A stretch of DNA of 64,000 nt, from positions 182,479,498 through 182,543,497 of the forward strand of contig NC_073696.1 in assembly GCF_029784165.1 (NCBI RefSeq), read 5' to 3'. This DNA comes from Wyeomyia smithii. Lineage: Eukaryota > Arthropoda > Insecta > Diptera > Culicidae. The position numbers and the translations under genes were made by a program. Below are positions 1 to 10,070 of this stretch, piece after piece. Below the pieces are notes generated by a model. That model was not told the DNA's origin. It worked only from the letters and a program-made list of their open reading frames with translations, and ran no database searches. Position 1 is the stretch's first letter. Every line of letters starts with the position of its first letter.

Positions 1-396
1 CATAGCTTATAGAATGAAAGAGAAACAAACCAAAACATCCTCAATACCATTGAGCCATTTTCATAAGCATCAAAAGAAAGTTTTTGCTTTCCCGATGCAA
101 AAATCATTCTGGTTCTTAGATTAACTAATTTTCGATGCTAATATTTAACTGATAACGGCGTTCGAGTGAACACAAACAAACAATTAAACCGGAAATCACT
201 CAATTTAGCAGTGTAAATTCTTGAAATGTGGGTTATATCTTGTTGTGATAAACTATTCATAAGCGACACTACCGTTTATCTCTGGTGCGCCCTGGTCGTT
301 ATTGTAAAAATGATTATTTAGAAATAGATGAACATTTCAAACTAGTAGTTGTTGTGAAAATTCTTATAACTCTTATCTTCATCATCTTATAGTTCT
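1..396. repeat. Tandem duplication unit A, left portion
   Basis: This is the left part of a ~771-bp unit (excluding its LINE insertion). It matches 5454-5857 closely, including the AAACAAACCAAAACAT stretch near the start. The unit continues at 5079-5453 beyond the inserted LINE. No coding content is recognised. The window starts here, so more units may lie upstream. Confidence 0.85.
385..396. repeat. Target-site duplication, left copy
   Basis: TCTTATAGTTCT directly precedes the poly-T (antisense poly-A) of the LINE and recurs at 5067-5078. The same 12-mer occurs once, uninterrupted, at 5846-5857 in the neighbouring tandem unit, which is the empty site. Confidence 0.9.
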
Positions 397-775
397 TTTT
401 TTTTTTTTTTTCTTCACATAACATTTATTTGACACGGCACAAATACAATTTAATGTTTAACGGCGCCAATTATATCTGATGACTTAAAAACTAAAGCAAA
501 TTTTTTATCCTCGCTGCCGACTACGAGCTGAAATTAAGTCTAACTTAAAACTAGCATGGGATTTCCAATCAGTGCTTTGTTGTTCAATGGTCGTCTGATA
601 ATCGTCGAATGGCATGTATGGATTCGTTCTGCTGAGCCACGATGTCGTGAGTTGGGACAGAGGCTCGTAGTCCTTGGGTCCTGGTTCTATTGTGCGGGGT
701 CTGGTTGCTGGTTTTGTGCTTAAGGTTCAAACGTGTTCTTGTCGTTTTGTTGGGTGTAGACGGAGGGGAACGGGA

Positions 776-3700
776 CTAGACTGGGGCGTGGATGGATTTC
801 AGGAAAACGTATATAAGGGACATGTAGGATAGGTCACGGCTCGCCAAGACATCACGAACAGGAACAGCCGGCTGTCTACCCTCGGCCTGCAGGGAAGCTA
901 TTAATTTAGACCTGGCGTCACGGTGTACAGGGCATGACCAAACCACATGCTCTATGTCGTGATAACCTTCACCACAGGCACAGATACCACTTTCCCCGAG
1001 CCCAACACGACGGAGGAGCGCGTCAAATCTATAGTGATTGGACATAAGCCGGGACATCACGCAAATGAAATCCCGACCTACATCCAACCCCTTGAACCAC
1101 GGGTTCGTCGATACTTTGGGGATTATGGAATGTAACCACCTTCCCAATTCCCCTCTGGTCCAAGCATTTTGCCAACTGATGATCGTATTCTGACGTACAA
1201 GTGCGAAAAATTCATTAAAGGCAATTGGTCTTTCATAAATATCACCGTTTGTTGCGCCCACCTTAGCCAAAGAGTCCGCTTTCTCATTACCCGGTATCGA
1301 GCAGTGAGAAGGGACCCACGCTAAGGTAATCTGAGTAGATTTTTCGGATAAAGCACTCAGATGTTCCCGTATTTTCCCCAGGAAATACGGAGAGTGCTTA
1401 ACATCTTTCATCGATCGGAGAGCCTCAATGGAACTGAGACTGTCCGTAAAGATGAAATAATGGTCCGTGGGCATTTTTTCGATAATCCCTAGGGTGTACT
1501 GAATTGCAGCTAATTCTGCGACGTAGACAGAAGCAGGATTATCGAGCTTATGGGAGACGGTTAAATTGTTATTGAAGATACCGAAGCCAGTGGACCCATC
1601 AAGAAGTGATCCGTCAGTGTAGTACATATTGTCGCAGTTGATGTTTCGATATTTATTGGAAAAAATTTTAGGGATCTGCTGCACGCGTAAATGATCCGGG
1701 ATTCCACGAGTTTCTTCTATCATGGATGTATCGAAAAACACAGTAGAATCAGAAGTATTTGATAAGTCGACACGATTTGGAATATTCGAAGAAGGGTTAA
1801 TATTTTGGGACATGTGATTGAAATACAATGTCATAAAACGGGTTTGAGAATTAAGTTCGATTAACCTTTCAAAATTTTCAATCACGGGACGGTTCAAGAC
1901 CTCACATTTGATTAGAATACGAGAAGACAGGCTCCAGAAGCGGTTTTTCAATGGTAGTACTCCAGCTAAAACCTCCAAACTCATCGTATGGGTCGACTGC
2001 ATGCAACCTAAGGCGATACGCAAACAACGATATTGTATTCGCTCCAGTTTGATCAAATGTGTGTTTGCTGCGGAGCGGAAGCAGAAACACCCGTATTCAA
2101 TAACAGACAATATCGTTGTTTGGTAAAGCCTTATAAGGTCTCCTGGATGGGCTCCCCACCATTGTCCGGTTATTGTACGAAGAAAATTCACTCTTTGTTG
2201 ACATTTTTTCATCAGATACCTCACGTGACAACCCCAGGTGCCTTTAGAGTCGAACCAGACACCAAGATATTTGTGTACCAAAACCTGAGAAATCGTTTTA
2301 CCCATTAATTGTGTTTGAAGCTGAGCAGGTTCATGCTTCCTAGAAAAAACTACTATCTCAGTCTTCTCCGGAGAGAATTCGATACCTAGCTGTAAAGCCC
2401 AAGCAGACAAATTGTCCAAGGTATCTTGCAATGGTCCTTGCAAATCGGCAGCTTTGGCTCCTGTAACAGAGATTACACTGTCGTCTGCAAGTTGTCTTAT
2501 CGTGCATGAATTTGCCACACATTCGTCGATGTCATTTACATAAAAGTTGTAAAGAAGGGGGCTTAAACATGAGCCCTGGGGAAGACCCATGTAGCTAATG
2601 CGAAAAGTTGCCAAATCGCCATGCGTAAAATGCATGTGCTTTTCGGACAACAAATTGTGCAAAAAATTGTTCAAAATTGGAGAAAATCCTTGTCGGTGAA
2701 GTTTACCCGAAAGAATGTCAATAGAAACGGAATCAAAAGCCCCCTTAATGTTCAAGAACGCAGACGCCATTTGTTCTTTACGAGCATACGCCAGCTGAAT
2801 ATCTGTTGAAAGCAACGCAAGACAATCATTCGTCCCTTTGGCACGGCGGAAGCCAAATTGAGTTTCTGATAGTAGACCATTTGATTCGACCCAGTGGTCT
2901 AAACGACGGAGTATCATTTTTTCCATCAATTTCCGGATACAGGATAGCATTGCAATCGGCCTATAAGAGTTGTGATTAGAAGCTGGTTTCCCTGGTTTTT
3001 GGATGGCGATCACCTTCACTTGCCTCCAATCCTGCGGTACAATGTTTTGCTCCAGGAACTTATTGAACAAGTTCAACAAGCGCCTCTTGGCATTGCCGGG
3101 TAGATTCTTCAACAAGTTGAATTTGATTCTATCTAATCCAGGCGCGTTATTGTTACAGGACAGGAGGGCAACTGAAAGTTCTGCCATCGTAAAAGGTGAT
3201 TCTATCGCGTCGTGGCCCGGAGACGCATCGCGAACAATATTTTGCTCAGGAACAGAGTCCGGACATACTTTCCTGGCAAAATCAAATATCCACCTACTTG
3301 AAGACTCCTCGCTTTCGTTGACCGTTACGCGATTCCGCATTCTTCGGGCTGTGTTCCAAAGAGTGCTCATCGATGTCTCCCTCGACGTCTCGTTCACGAA
3401 CCGACGCCAATATCCACGTTTCTTTGCTTTAGCCAAGCTTTTAAGCTTGGTATCAAGCTCCGAATACCGTAAATAGTCGCCAGGTATACCTCCCGTCTGG
3501 TAGGCCTTAAACGCGTCGGATCTTTGCGTGTAGACATCGGAGCACTCTTGGTCCCACCACGGAGTGGGAGGCCGTTCTTTGATCGTTACGCCGGGATATT
3601 TCTTCGTTTGGGCTTGCAACGCGGCGTCGAGAATCAAGCCCGCGAGGAGGTTGTATTCTTCAAGTGGTGAATGATGTTGAATCGACTCGACCGCTTTTGA

Positions 3701-4483
3701 AATCATTTCCTCGTATAACTTCCAATCGACATTTCGTGTGAGGTCATACGGAATGTCAATTGGTCGCATGCGAGTTGACCCGTTAGTAATTGAAATAAGA
3801 ATAGGCAGATGGTCGCTACCGTGAGGATCGAGGATTACCTTCCATGTGCAATCCAACCGTAGCGACGTCGAACATAAGGATAGATCCAAAGCGCTTGGGC
3901 GCGCTGGAGGTTTCGGGATACGTGTCATTTCACCGTTGTTTAAAATAGTCATGTCGAAGTCATCGCAAAGGTTATAGATTAAAGAGGAGCGGTTATCATT
4001 GTATGGGGAACCCCAAGCCACGCCATGAGAGTTGAAGTCTCCCAAAATCAAACGTGGCGAGGGAAGAAGTTCTATTAAATCAAAGAGCAGCCGTTGCCCA
4101 ACCTGTGCTCTGGGGGGAATATATATTGAGGCAATACAAAGCTCTTTACCTTGTATTGTCATTTGACATGCGACAACTTCGATGCCTGGAATCGAGGGGA
4201 GGTTAATACGATAGAAAGAATAGCACTTTTTAATCCCAAAAAGTACTCCTCCATATGGGGTGTCTCGATCAAGGCGAATAATATTAAAATCATGGAAGTT
4301 GAGATCAATATTTGAAGTAAGCCAAGTTTCACAAAGGGAAAATGCATCGCATTTGTTTTTATTTATCAAAACTTTAAACGAATCAATTTTTGGTAAAATA
4401 CTTCTACAATTCCACTGTAAGACAGAGATAGAATCCTTCATATACGCAGTTGAATTAGGCATCGAAGGATACAATCGCTGCAA
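776..4483 (-). CDS. LINE ORF2 polyprotein: endonuclease, reverse transcriptase, RNase H
   Basis: The frame is 1235 codons with no internal stop, close to full length for I-type ORF2. The N-terminal APE-like endonuclease shows CETW (E52), GDFNSH (148-153) and SDH (223-225). The reverse transcriptase has SYRPIAML, motif A as AFLNIKGAFDS, the GLPQGSCLSPLL block and motif C as LADD (D667-D668). The motif A position normally held by the first catalytic aspartate is Asn578, which should disable polymerisation. RNase H retains YTDGS (D957), an ELAAIQ glutamate, FTDS and NEKAD. A C-terminal CACGEGYHDIEHVVWSC cysteine/histidine motif follows. The start overlaps the end of ORF1 by 29 bp; M8 or M15 are alternative starts. 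The protein would nick target DNA and copy element RNA at the nick in the nucleus. The annotation as a LINE ORF2 is secure; activity is doubtful. Confidence 0.93.
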   Translation of the reverse strand: MQRLYPSMPNSTAYMKDSISVLQWNCRSILPKIDSFKVLINKNKCDAFSLCETWLTSNIDLNFHDFNIIRLDRDTPYGGVLFGIKKCYSFYRINLPSIPGIEVVACQMTIQGKELCIASIYIPPRAQVGQRLLFDLIELLPSPRLILGDFNSHGVAWGSPYNDNRSSLIYNLCDDFDMTILNNGEMTRIPKPPARPSALDLSLCSTSLRLDCTWKVILDPHGSDHLPILISITNGSTRMRPIDIPYDLTRNVDWKLYEEMISKAVESIQHHSPLEEYNLLAGLILDAALQAQTKKYPGVTIKERPPTPWWDQECSDVYTQRSDAFKAYQTGGIPGDYLRYSELDTKLKSLAKAKKRGYWRRFVNETSRETSMSTLWNTARRMRNRVTVNESEESSSRWIFDFARKVCPDSVPEQNIVRDASPGHDAIESPFTMAELSVALLSCNNNAPGLDRIKFNLLKNLPGNAKRRLLNLFNKFLEQNIVPQDWRQVKVIAIQKPGKPASNHNSYRPIAMLSCIRKLMEKMILRRLDHWVESNGLLSETQFGFRRAKGTNDCLALLSTDIQLAYARKEQMASAFLNIKGAFDSVSIDILSGKLHRQGFSPILNNFLHNLLSEKHMHFTHGDLATFRISYMGLPQGSCLSPLLYNFYVNDIDECVANSCTIRQLADDSVISVTGAKAADLQGPLQDTLDNLSAWALQLGIEFSPEKTEIVVFSRKHEPAQLQTQLMGKTISQVLVHKYLGVWFDSKGTWGCHVRYLMKKCQQRVNFLRTITGQWWGAHPGDLIRLYQTTILSVIEYGCFCFRSAANTHLIKLERIQYRCLRIALGCMQSTHTMSLEVLAGVLPLKNRFWSLSSRILIKCEVLNRPVIENFERLIELNSQTRFMTLYFNHMSQNINPSSNIPNRVDLSNTSDSTVFFDTSMIEETRGIPDHLRVQQIPKIFSNKYRNINCDNMYYTDGSLLDGSTGFGIFNNNLTVSHKLDNPASVYVAELAAIQYTLGIIEKMPTDHYFIFTDSLSSIEALRSMKDVKHSPYFLGKIREHLSALSEKSTQITLAWVPSHCSIPGNEKADSLAKVGATNGDIYERPIAFNEFFALVRQNTIISWQNAWTRGELGRWLHSIIPKVSTNPWFKGLDVGRDFICVMSRLMSNHYRFDALLRRVGLGESGICACGEGYHDIEHVVWSCPVHRDARSKLIASLQAEGRQPAVPVRDVLASRDLSYMSLIYVFLKSIHAPV

Positions 4484-5066
4484 GGAGAGGCCATTGGGCA
4501 GTCAACTGCTTCAAAAATGATCTAACTGTTGGGAGGAATGCTGTAAGAAAAATTTTAATTGGATCGGGTACATTGAAAGTTTCAAAAATCCAGTCCACAA
4601 TGTCAGAAAATTTCACTAATCCAGAGTTTGTTTCATCAACTGGGAGTGTAAAAGGAGCAACTGGGGTTTTAGATGTTCCTAGCAGTGCTGGGAACTCCTT
4701 CTGGGACTTTAAATTTGCCAGCCCAGGAGGAGTTTGCTTCGGTTTTTCCGCAGCACTGTTTGGTTTGTTTGTAACTTTCATTTCACTTTGAGAAATCTTA
4801 GGACCTTTTCTGGGAAGTTTAGGAGAGGAAATATTTTTCCTCTTTCTAGACTCCCCAGGATTGGCGTAAGATGCTCCCGCTGGTGAATCGTCAGAATCGG
4901 TTTCCTCAGAGGGCAACAGATCGAAGGGGTTCGAAGTAACGGGAGAAGTGGTAACGGTCTTCTTCAGCATGTCAGCGTAGGAACGCTTTGAACGCTCTTT
5001 GAGAGACCGTTTTATTTTATCCCTGCGCTGCATGTACACCGCACATGTCGAGAGCTCATGCATTCT
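4455..5066 (-). pseudogene. LINE ORF1 (gag-like RNA-binding protein), 5'-truncated
   Basis: Roughly the C-terminal 200 residues of the element's nucleic-acid-binding ORF1. It begins at HELSTC, the last part of the third CCHC knuckle, and runs through a basic segment (RRDKIKRSLKERSKRSYA) and a low-complexity Pro/Ser/Lys linker to a C-terminal region ending in a stop at 4455. The open frame extends artificially into host DNA to 5096. The protein would coat LINE RNA. It matches the separate ORF1 fragment at 24472-25358 over the stretch from HELSTC to SNPFDLLP, so both belong to the same or sister families. It has no native start, hence it is partial. Confidence 0.85.
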
Positions 5067-5078
5067 TCTTATAGTTCT
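5067..5078. repeat. Target-site duplication, right copy
   Basis: Second copy of TCTTATAGTTCT, at the truncated 5' end of the LINE. Host unit sequence resumes immediately after it and matches 5858 onward. Confidence 0.9.
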
Positions 5079-5453
5079 GAAAAGAACCGATTTCATAATC
5101 TTCAGCTCGAAATGTATGCTACAGAATGCTGATGATCACAGCACCGCCGGTAGCATCGATTATTCTGTTGGCCGCGTATAAAATTTGCTTTCCGCTGTGC
5201 CCTCCAGCAGCTGTGCCAGCAAAATATCCTGCAGCGTACGATGGCAACTGTTGCTGCCGTGTGCAAAATAAAGGAACATGCTCCGCGGTGCCTGGAAGTT
5301 GACTCGTATGCAGCTCTCGTTTCTCAATGTCGCGAAGCTTTAACAGCTGCACCGCACTCGCTATTGTGGAACAAACTAAACTGAAGCTGAATTTTCCACA
5401 CGCAGTCTTTTGTATCGAGTTCAGCGTAGATTTTTACCATTAAGGCGTGGCCA
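5079..5453. repeat. Tandem duplication unit A, right portion
   Basis: Continues the unit interrupted by the LINE and matches 5858-6232. It contains a 77-codon open frame on the minus strand (5119-5352), repeated in unit B (5898-6131). I do not recognise it, and its openness in both copies only reflects recent duplication. Confidence 0.85.
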
Positions 5454-6232
5454 CATAGCTTATAGAATGAAAGAGAAACAAACCAAAACATCTTCAATAC
5501 TACTGAGTGATTTTCATAAGCATCAAAAGAAAGTTTTTGCTTTTTGCTTTCCCGATGCAAAAATCACTCTGGTTCTTAGATTAACTAATTTTCGATGCTA
5601 ATATTCAACTGATAACGGCGTTCGAGTGAACACAAACAAACAATTAAACCGGAAAATCACTCAATTTAGCAGTATAAATTCTTGAAATGATGGTTATATC
5701 TTGTTGTGATAAACTATTCATAGGTAACACTACCGTTTATCTTTGGTGCGTCCTGGTCGTTATTGTAAAAATGATTATTTAGAAATAGATGAACGTTTCA
5801 CACTAGTAGTAGTTGTGAAAATTCTCATAACTCTTATCTTCATCATCTTATAGTTCTAAAAAGAACCGATTTCGTAATCTTCAGCTCGAAATTTATGCTA
5901 CAGAATGCTGATGATCACAGCACCACCGGTAGCATCGATTATTCTGTTGGCCGCGTATAAAATTTGCTCTCCGCTGTGCCCTCCAGCAGCTGTGCCAGCA
6001 AAATATTCTGCAGCGTACGATGGTAACTGTTGCTGCCGTGTGCAGAATAAAGGAACATGCTCCGCGGTGCCTGGAAGTTGACTCGTGTGCAGCTCTCGTT
6101 TCTCAATGTCGCGAAGCTTTAACAGCTGCACCGCACTCGCTATTGTGGAACAAACTAAACTGAAGCTGAATTTTCCACACGCAGTCTTTTGTATCGAGTT
6201 CAGCGTAGATTTTTACCATTAAGGCGTGGCCA
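5454..6232. repeat. Tandem duplication unit B, uninterrupted (779 bp)
   Basis: A complete copy of the unit, with the empty LINE target at 5846-5857. It differs from unit A at scattered positions and by a short TTTTTGC expansion near 5540. A third unit seems to begin at 6233 (GCAGCTTAGAC, then AAACAAACCAAAACA) but fades by about 6270. Confidence 0.88.
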
Positions 6233-6270
6233 CGCAGCTTAGACAAAGACAAACAAACCAAAACACTTTG

Positions 6271-6629
6271 TTGAGTCAAAATATGTAGGCAGTGGAATTT
6301 ATTTCGTCCATGTTATTGTTATCTGTGCTTGGGAAGCAAGCCAATAACGAGGGAAATATATGGGAAAGCTTGACCTTGGAACTTTTCACCTCTTTCCACC
6401 ATTAAGCAGTAAAGCAACAATGTTGAACATAATATCAAAAAATTGTTACACATTTTATCTATTCACCGACATATAAATGACTAAGATGCATTAAGTCGTT
6501 CGCTTGCTATAACCGTTTGAAATCTGACGCAACATTTGCCAGTTTTATTTTCATTTTCACAAAGTGTAATCTAGTATAGAAAACAAAGACGTAGTCCTAC
6601 GTCAATAAATATTGCATAACTGATTACTG
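6271..6629. other. Unassigned AT-rich sequence
   Basis: No gene, repeat or recognisable motif was seen between the tandem duplication and the next interspersed repeat. Confidence 0.5.
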
Positions 6630-6803
6630 CAGCGAGAGGACAGTTGATTCTTATTGGAAAGTGGCTCGACCCGCAGCCGACAGAGCAGCAACTGATTTTA
6701 GCGCAGTAAGAATGAGCAGGCGACTCATTAGATCGTAGCGTTTCATAGCAGATGGACCAACCGGCGGACTGCAGCAGAGCATTGGTAAACATGCTCGGAC
6801 CTA
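6630..6803 (+). repeat. Interspersed repeat X, left half (interrupted copy)
   Basis: Matches 15745-15926, including GATTTTAGCGC and CAACCGGCGGACTGCA. The match breaks at 6803 exactly where the TC end of a Helitron starts, and resumes at 9896. Family identity is unknown. Confidence 0.8.
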
Positions 6804-6904
6804 TCTACTATATAAAAATGGAATTCCGTAACGCTTGATCTTATTGATATTATTCCCTCAGTCTCTGGGGTGTACAGTATTCATCATCATTTTGAATCGT
6901 TCTA

Positions 6905-8480
6905 AATCAAAAATAATAAGCGGTGACATGTAGGTTTTTTAACATGAAAATGTTCGCTGATGTTCAGAAAAGACATTAGTTATAAAAAAATAGTTATCTA
7001 ATTACTAAAACTTGAGATATTATTCACAAAACTACGTAAAACATGCAAAATTATGACTTTCTGTGCTAAATTTGCCTCTAAATCAAAATTCAAAGCGATG
7101 ACATATGATTCTTTTATCACTAAAATGTTTGTTGATGTTCAGGAAAGACATTCGAGGAAAAATAATTAGTATCTGATTACTAAAACTTGAGATTTTATTC
7201 ACAAAACTACGTAAAACATGTAAAATTATGACTTTTTATACTTAATTCGTCTCCAAATCAAAATTCAAAGCGATGACATGTGATTCTTTTTTCATTAAAA
7301 TGTTCGTTGATGTTTAAGAAAGATATTTGAGAAAAAATAATAGGTATCTAATTACTAAAACTTGAGATATTATTCACGAAACTACGTAAAACAAGCAAAA
7401 TTATGACTTTCTGTGCTAAATTTGCCTCTAAATCAAAATTCAAAGCGTTCACATATGATTTTTTACACTAAAATGTTTGTTTATGTTCAGGAAAGACATT
7501 TGAGGAAAAATAATTAGTATCTGATTACTAAAACTTGAGATATTATTCACAAAACTACATAAAACAAGCAAAAATATGCTGAATTTGCCTCTAAATCAAA
7601 ATTTGAAGCGATGACATGTGTTTTTTCTACATTAAAATGTTTGTAAACGTTTAGGAAAGACATTTGAAGGAAAGTACCGAGTATCTGTTTACTAAAACTT
7701 GAGATTTTATTCACAAAACTACGTAAAACTTGCAAAAATATGACTTTTTATGCTGAATTTGCCTCTAAAACAAAATTTGAAGCCATGAAATGTGATTCTT
7801 TTTTCATTAAAACGTTTGTTAACTTGAGATATTATTCACAAAACTACGTGAAACATGCAACTTTATGACTTTTTATGCTGAATTTGCCTCTAAGTCAAAA
7901 TTTAAAGCGATGACATGTGATTTTTTTACATTAAAATGTTTGTTAACGTTTAGGAAAGACATTTGAAGAAAAGTAACAAGTATCTGTTTACTAAAACTTG
8001 AGATTTTTTCACAAAACTACGTAAAACAAGCAAAATTATGACTTTTTGTGCTGAATTAGCCTCTAAATCTAATTTCAAAGCGATGATATGTGATTCTTTT
8101 TTCATTAAAATGTTTGTCAACGTTCAGGAAAGATATGTAAGGAAAAATAATTAGTATCTGATTACTAAAACTTGAGATATTATTCACGAAACTACCGAAA
8201 ACACGCAAAATTATGGCTTTCTGTGCTAAATTTGCCTCTAAATCAAAATTCAAAGCGTTGACATATGATTTTTTTTCACTAAAATGTTTGTTAACGTTCA
8301 GGAAAGACATTTGAGGAAAAATAAAGTGTATATGATTACTAAAACTTGAGATATTATTCACAAAACGGCGTGAAACATGCAAAATTATGACTTTTTATGC
8401 TGGATTTGCCTCTAAATCAAAATTCAAAGCGATGACATGTGATTATTTTTTCATTAAAATGTTTGTTTATGTTAAAATAT
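6905..8480. repeat. Tandem array, ~175-bp unit, about nine copies
   Basis: The phrase AATCAAAATTCAAAGCGATG and variants recurs at about 7080, 7255, 7430, 7600, 7895, 8067, 8240 and 8415. Each unit also holds ACTAAAACTTGAGAT and CACAAAACTACGTAAAACA. Copies have diverged by point changes and small deletions, one of them a shortened unit near 7810. The unit continues in decayed form beyond the SINE at 8815-8925. Confidence 0.88.
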
Positions 8481-8517
8481 AAAATGTATGTTTGAAGATG
8501 ATTTTCTGTATACAGCA

Positions 8518-8762
8518 CAACAATATTGCAGCCTTCTAATAGCGCTCTCGATCAACCAGATTAGATGAGAAAATTCGTTATCGATATTGTTTTAGCACAT
8601 TTTGCATGTTGTAGGATAAGAACAACGATACACCGTGCCCCAGAGCTGAGTCGAGAAAAATTGCAGTTCGAAAAAATTCTCGACCTGATCGGGGATCGAA
8701 CCCGATATCACAACCGTGTGGGAGCCAATCGACATCGCTAACCACAGAGCCACGAGGACCAC
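8518..8762 (-). mobile_element. tRNA-derived SINE nested in the Helitron
   Basis: Read on the minus strand from 8762 it starts with a tRNA-like block: an A-box-like TGGCTCTGTGGTTAGC, then GGTTCGATCCCCG as B box inside a pairing T-arm (ATCGG with CCGAT). ATACAGCA occurs on both sides (8510-8517 and 8763-8770), a possible 8-bp target duplication. No poly-A is evident. The tRNA ancestor is not identified. Confidence 0.6.
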
Positions 8763-9650
8763 ATACAGCATACAGAATACAGAAAATCACCGAAAAATAT
8801 TTGATTTTAATTTATACGTTTTTATACGATTACATGCGAAACTTTGACTTTTTATGCGCAATTCGCCTCTGAATCAAAATTCAATGATTTGTTTTTTTTT
8901 TGCAATAAAATGTTCGTTGTTCTTTCATCTACAATTTTTTTGCAGAATAACCCATGTCTCGAGCATGAACATTTTACATTTCTGATGTTTTCGTAGTTTT
9001 GTGAATAGTTACATTTTACGGCATTCGATTTACTTTTGTACTTTTGAATTTGAATTTGATTTTTATCAGAGAGCTTTTAACCAGAAGGTCATTCAGCTCT
9101 TAATCTTACTGTTTTACTTTTTTGCGTTAATCCAAACTAAAACTCACATTTAGCTGCAGGAATGGTTACGATCCATTTGTTTGAATATCGACTAAGAGGC
9201 AGCTTAAGCATTAAAAATCTTTTATTTTCTTATTTACTACAAAGTTTTGTGGATTAAAAATGGCAACTTCCGGTTCCAGGAAAATAACCTAAAGTGATAT
9301 ATGGCCAACAATTTCAATACTTCCGAAAGTGGACCTCCATACGTCATTTTATAGCGATGACACAATTTTTTTTCATTAAAATGTTTGTTAACGTTGAGAA
9401 GACCATTTGAAGAAAAATAACAAGTATCTGATTACTAAATTTCATATATTATTCACAAAACTACATGAAACATGCAAATTTATGACTTCTAAAGTGATAT
9501 TTGGCCAACAATTTCAATACTTTCGAAAGTGGAACTCCATACGTCATTTTGAAATCCAAAATGGTGACTTCCAGTTCCTGTAAATCAGCCCAAAATCACA
9601 AAAAACAATTCAATATGGGTATTTCCGTTCTGCGCGTTCTCAGAATATTG

Positions 9651-9764
9651 AAGTAGGGTATCGAACGTCTTAGTCAGTGGTTTTCTTCGGTAGTTTTACT
9701 GGCGCAATCTTATGCAAAAATGGTCCGAAGAAAACCACTGGCGAAGACGTTCGACACCCTACTT
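9651..9764. repeat. Inverted repeat, 40-nt arms, 34-nt loop
   Basis: The arm at 9651-9690 pairs with 9725-9764 with few mismatches (core AACCACTG with CAGTGGTT; CCCTAC with GTAGGG). It lies in the 3' part of the Helitron and would form a stable hairpin as RNA or cruciform DNA. Confidence 0.8.
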
Positions 9765-9895
9765 AAAGTGATGATGGAAGTATAAGATGTAAATTATATT
9801 TTTGAAGTGAGTTGAGCTAATGCAGCAATGAAATATAAAAAAAAATCTGTCTTTGAAGCCTTTGATCCCGAGCATCGCCGGGAATGTTCAACTAG

Positions 9896-10070
9896 TTAGT
9901 AATATTGTCCTATCTATCTATCGCGCTACGCTTGCTCTCAGCGGCAGCGTTCTTTATTGTCTTGTTTGCTTGCATGTGTCGGTTGTGTGGAGAATATCAA
10001 GAGAACAGAAAACATCCCGTGTCATCAATAAACGACAATCCACAATTGATGCCGAACCTAAAAAACCTTG
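9896..10070 (+). repeat. Interspersed repeat X, right half (interrupted copy)
   Basis: Resumes the repeat split by the Helitron. TTAGTAAT, TTGTTTGCTTGCATGTGT and GTGGAGA correspond to 15927-16120. Confidence 0.75.

Larger units (their letters stand above)
397..5066 (-). mobile_element. I-clade non-LTR retrotransposon, 5'-truncated, 4670 bp
   Basis: The element reads right to left. It has a 5' truncation at 5066 inside the third zinc knuckle of ORF1, the rest of ORF1, an overlapping ORF2 carrying endonuclease, reverse transcriptase and RNase H, a 3' UTR of about 380 bp, and a terminal poly-A seen as poly-T at about 397-411. A 12-bp target duplication flanks it. Presence of RNase H together with an APE-type endonuclease and a CCHC ORF1 places it in the I group of LINEs (family knowledge). 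The intact ORF2 frame and clean target duplication suggest a fairly recent insertion. Confidence 0.92.
6804..9895 (+). mobile_element. Non-autonomous Helitron, 3092 bp
   Basis: It begins TCTACTATATAAAAATGG after an A and ends in CTAG before a T. Nine bases before the CTAG is a hairpin formed by CCCG and CGGG around ATCGC-type loop sequence (about 9866-9882). These are the 5'-TC, 3'-CTRR, subterminal hairpin and A|T target expected of Helitrons (established family knowledge). Joining the flanks recreates the undisrupted repeat at 15745-16120 with no base gained or lost and no target duplication. It has no Rep/helicase frame. The interior is a ~175-bp tandem array, a SINE, further diverged repeat units (8815-8925, 9354-9490) and a 40-bp-arm inverted repeat. 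Confidence 0.82.

Noticed and set aside
5119..6131. Two 77-codon minus-strand frames (5119-5352, 5898-6131) as a duplicated gene
   Set aside because: They lie in the recent tandem duplication, so both being open is expected. No family resemblance and no splice or promoter context were found.
6905..8480. Regular array as a CRISPR-like locus
   Set aside because: The whole 175-bp unit is repeated with no unique spacers, and the setting is eukaryotic transposon DNA.
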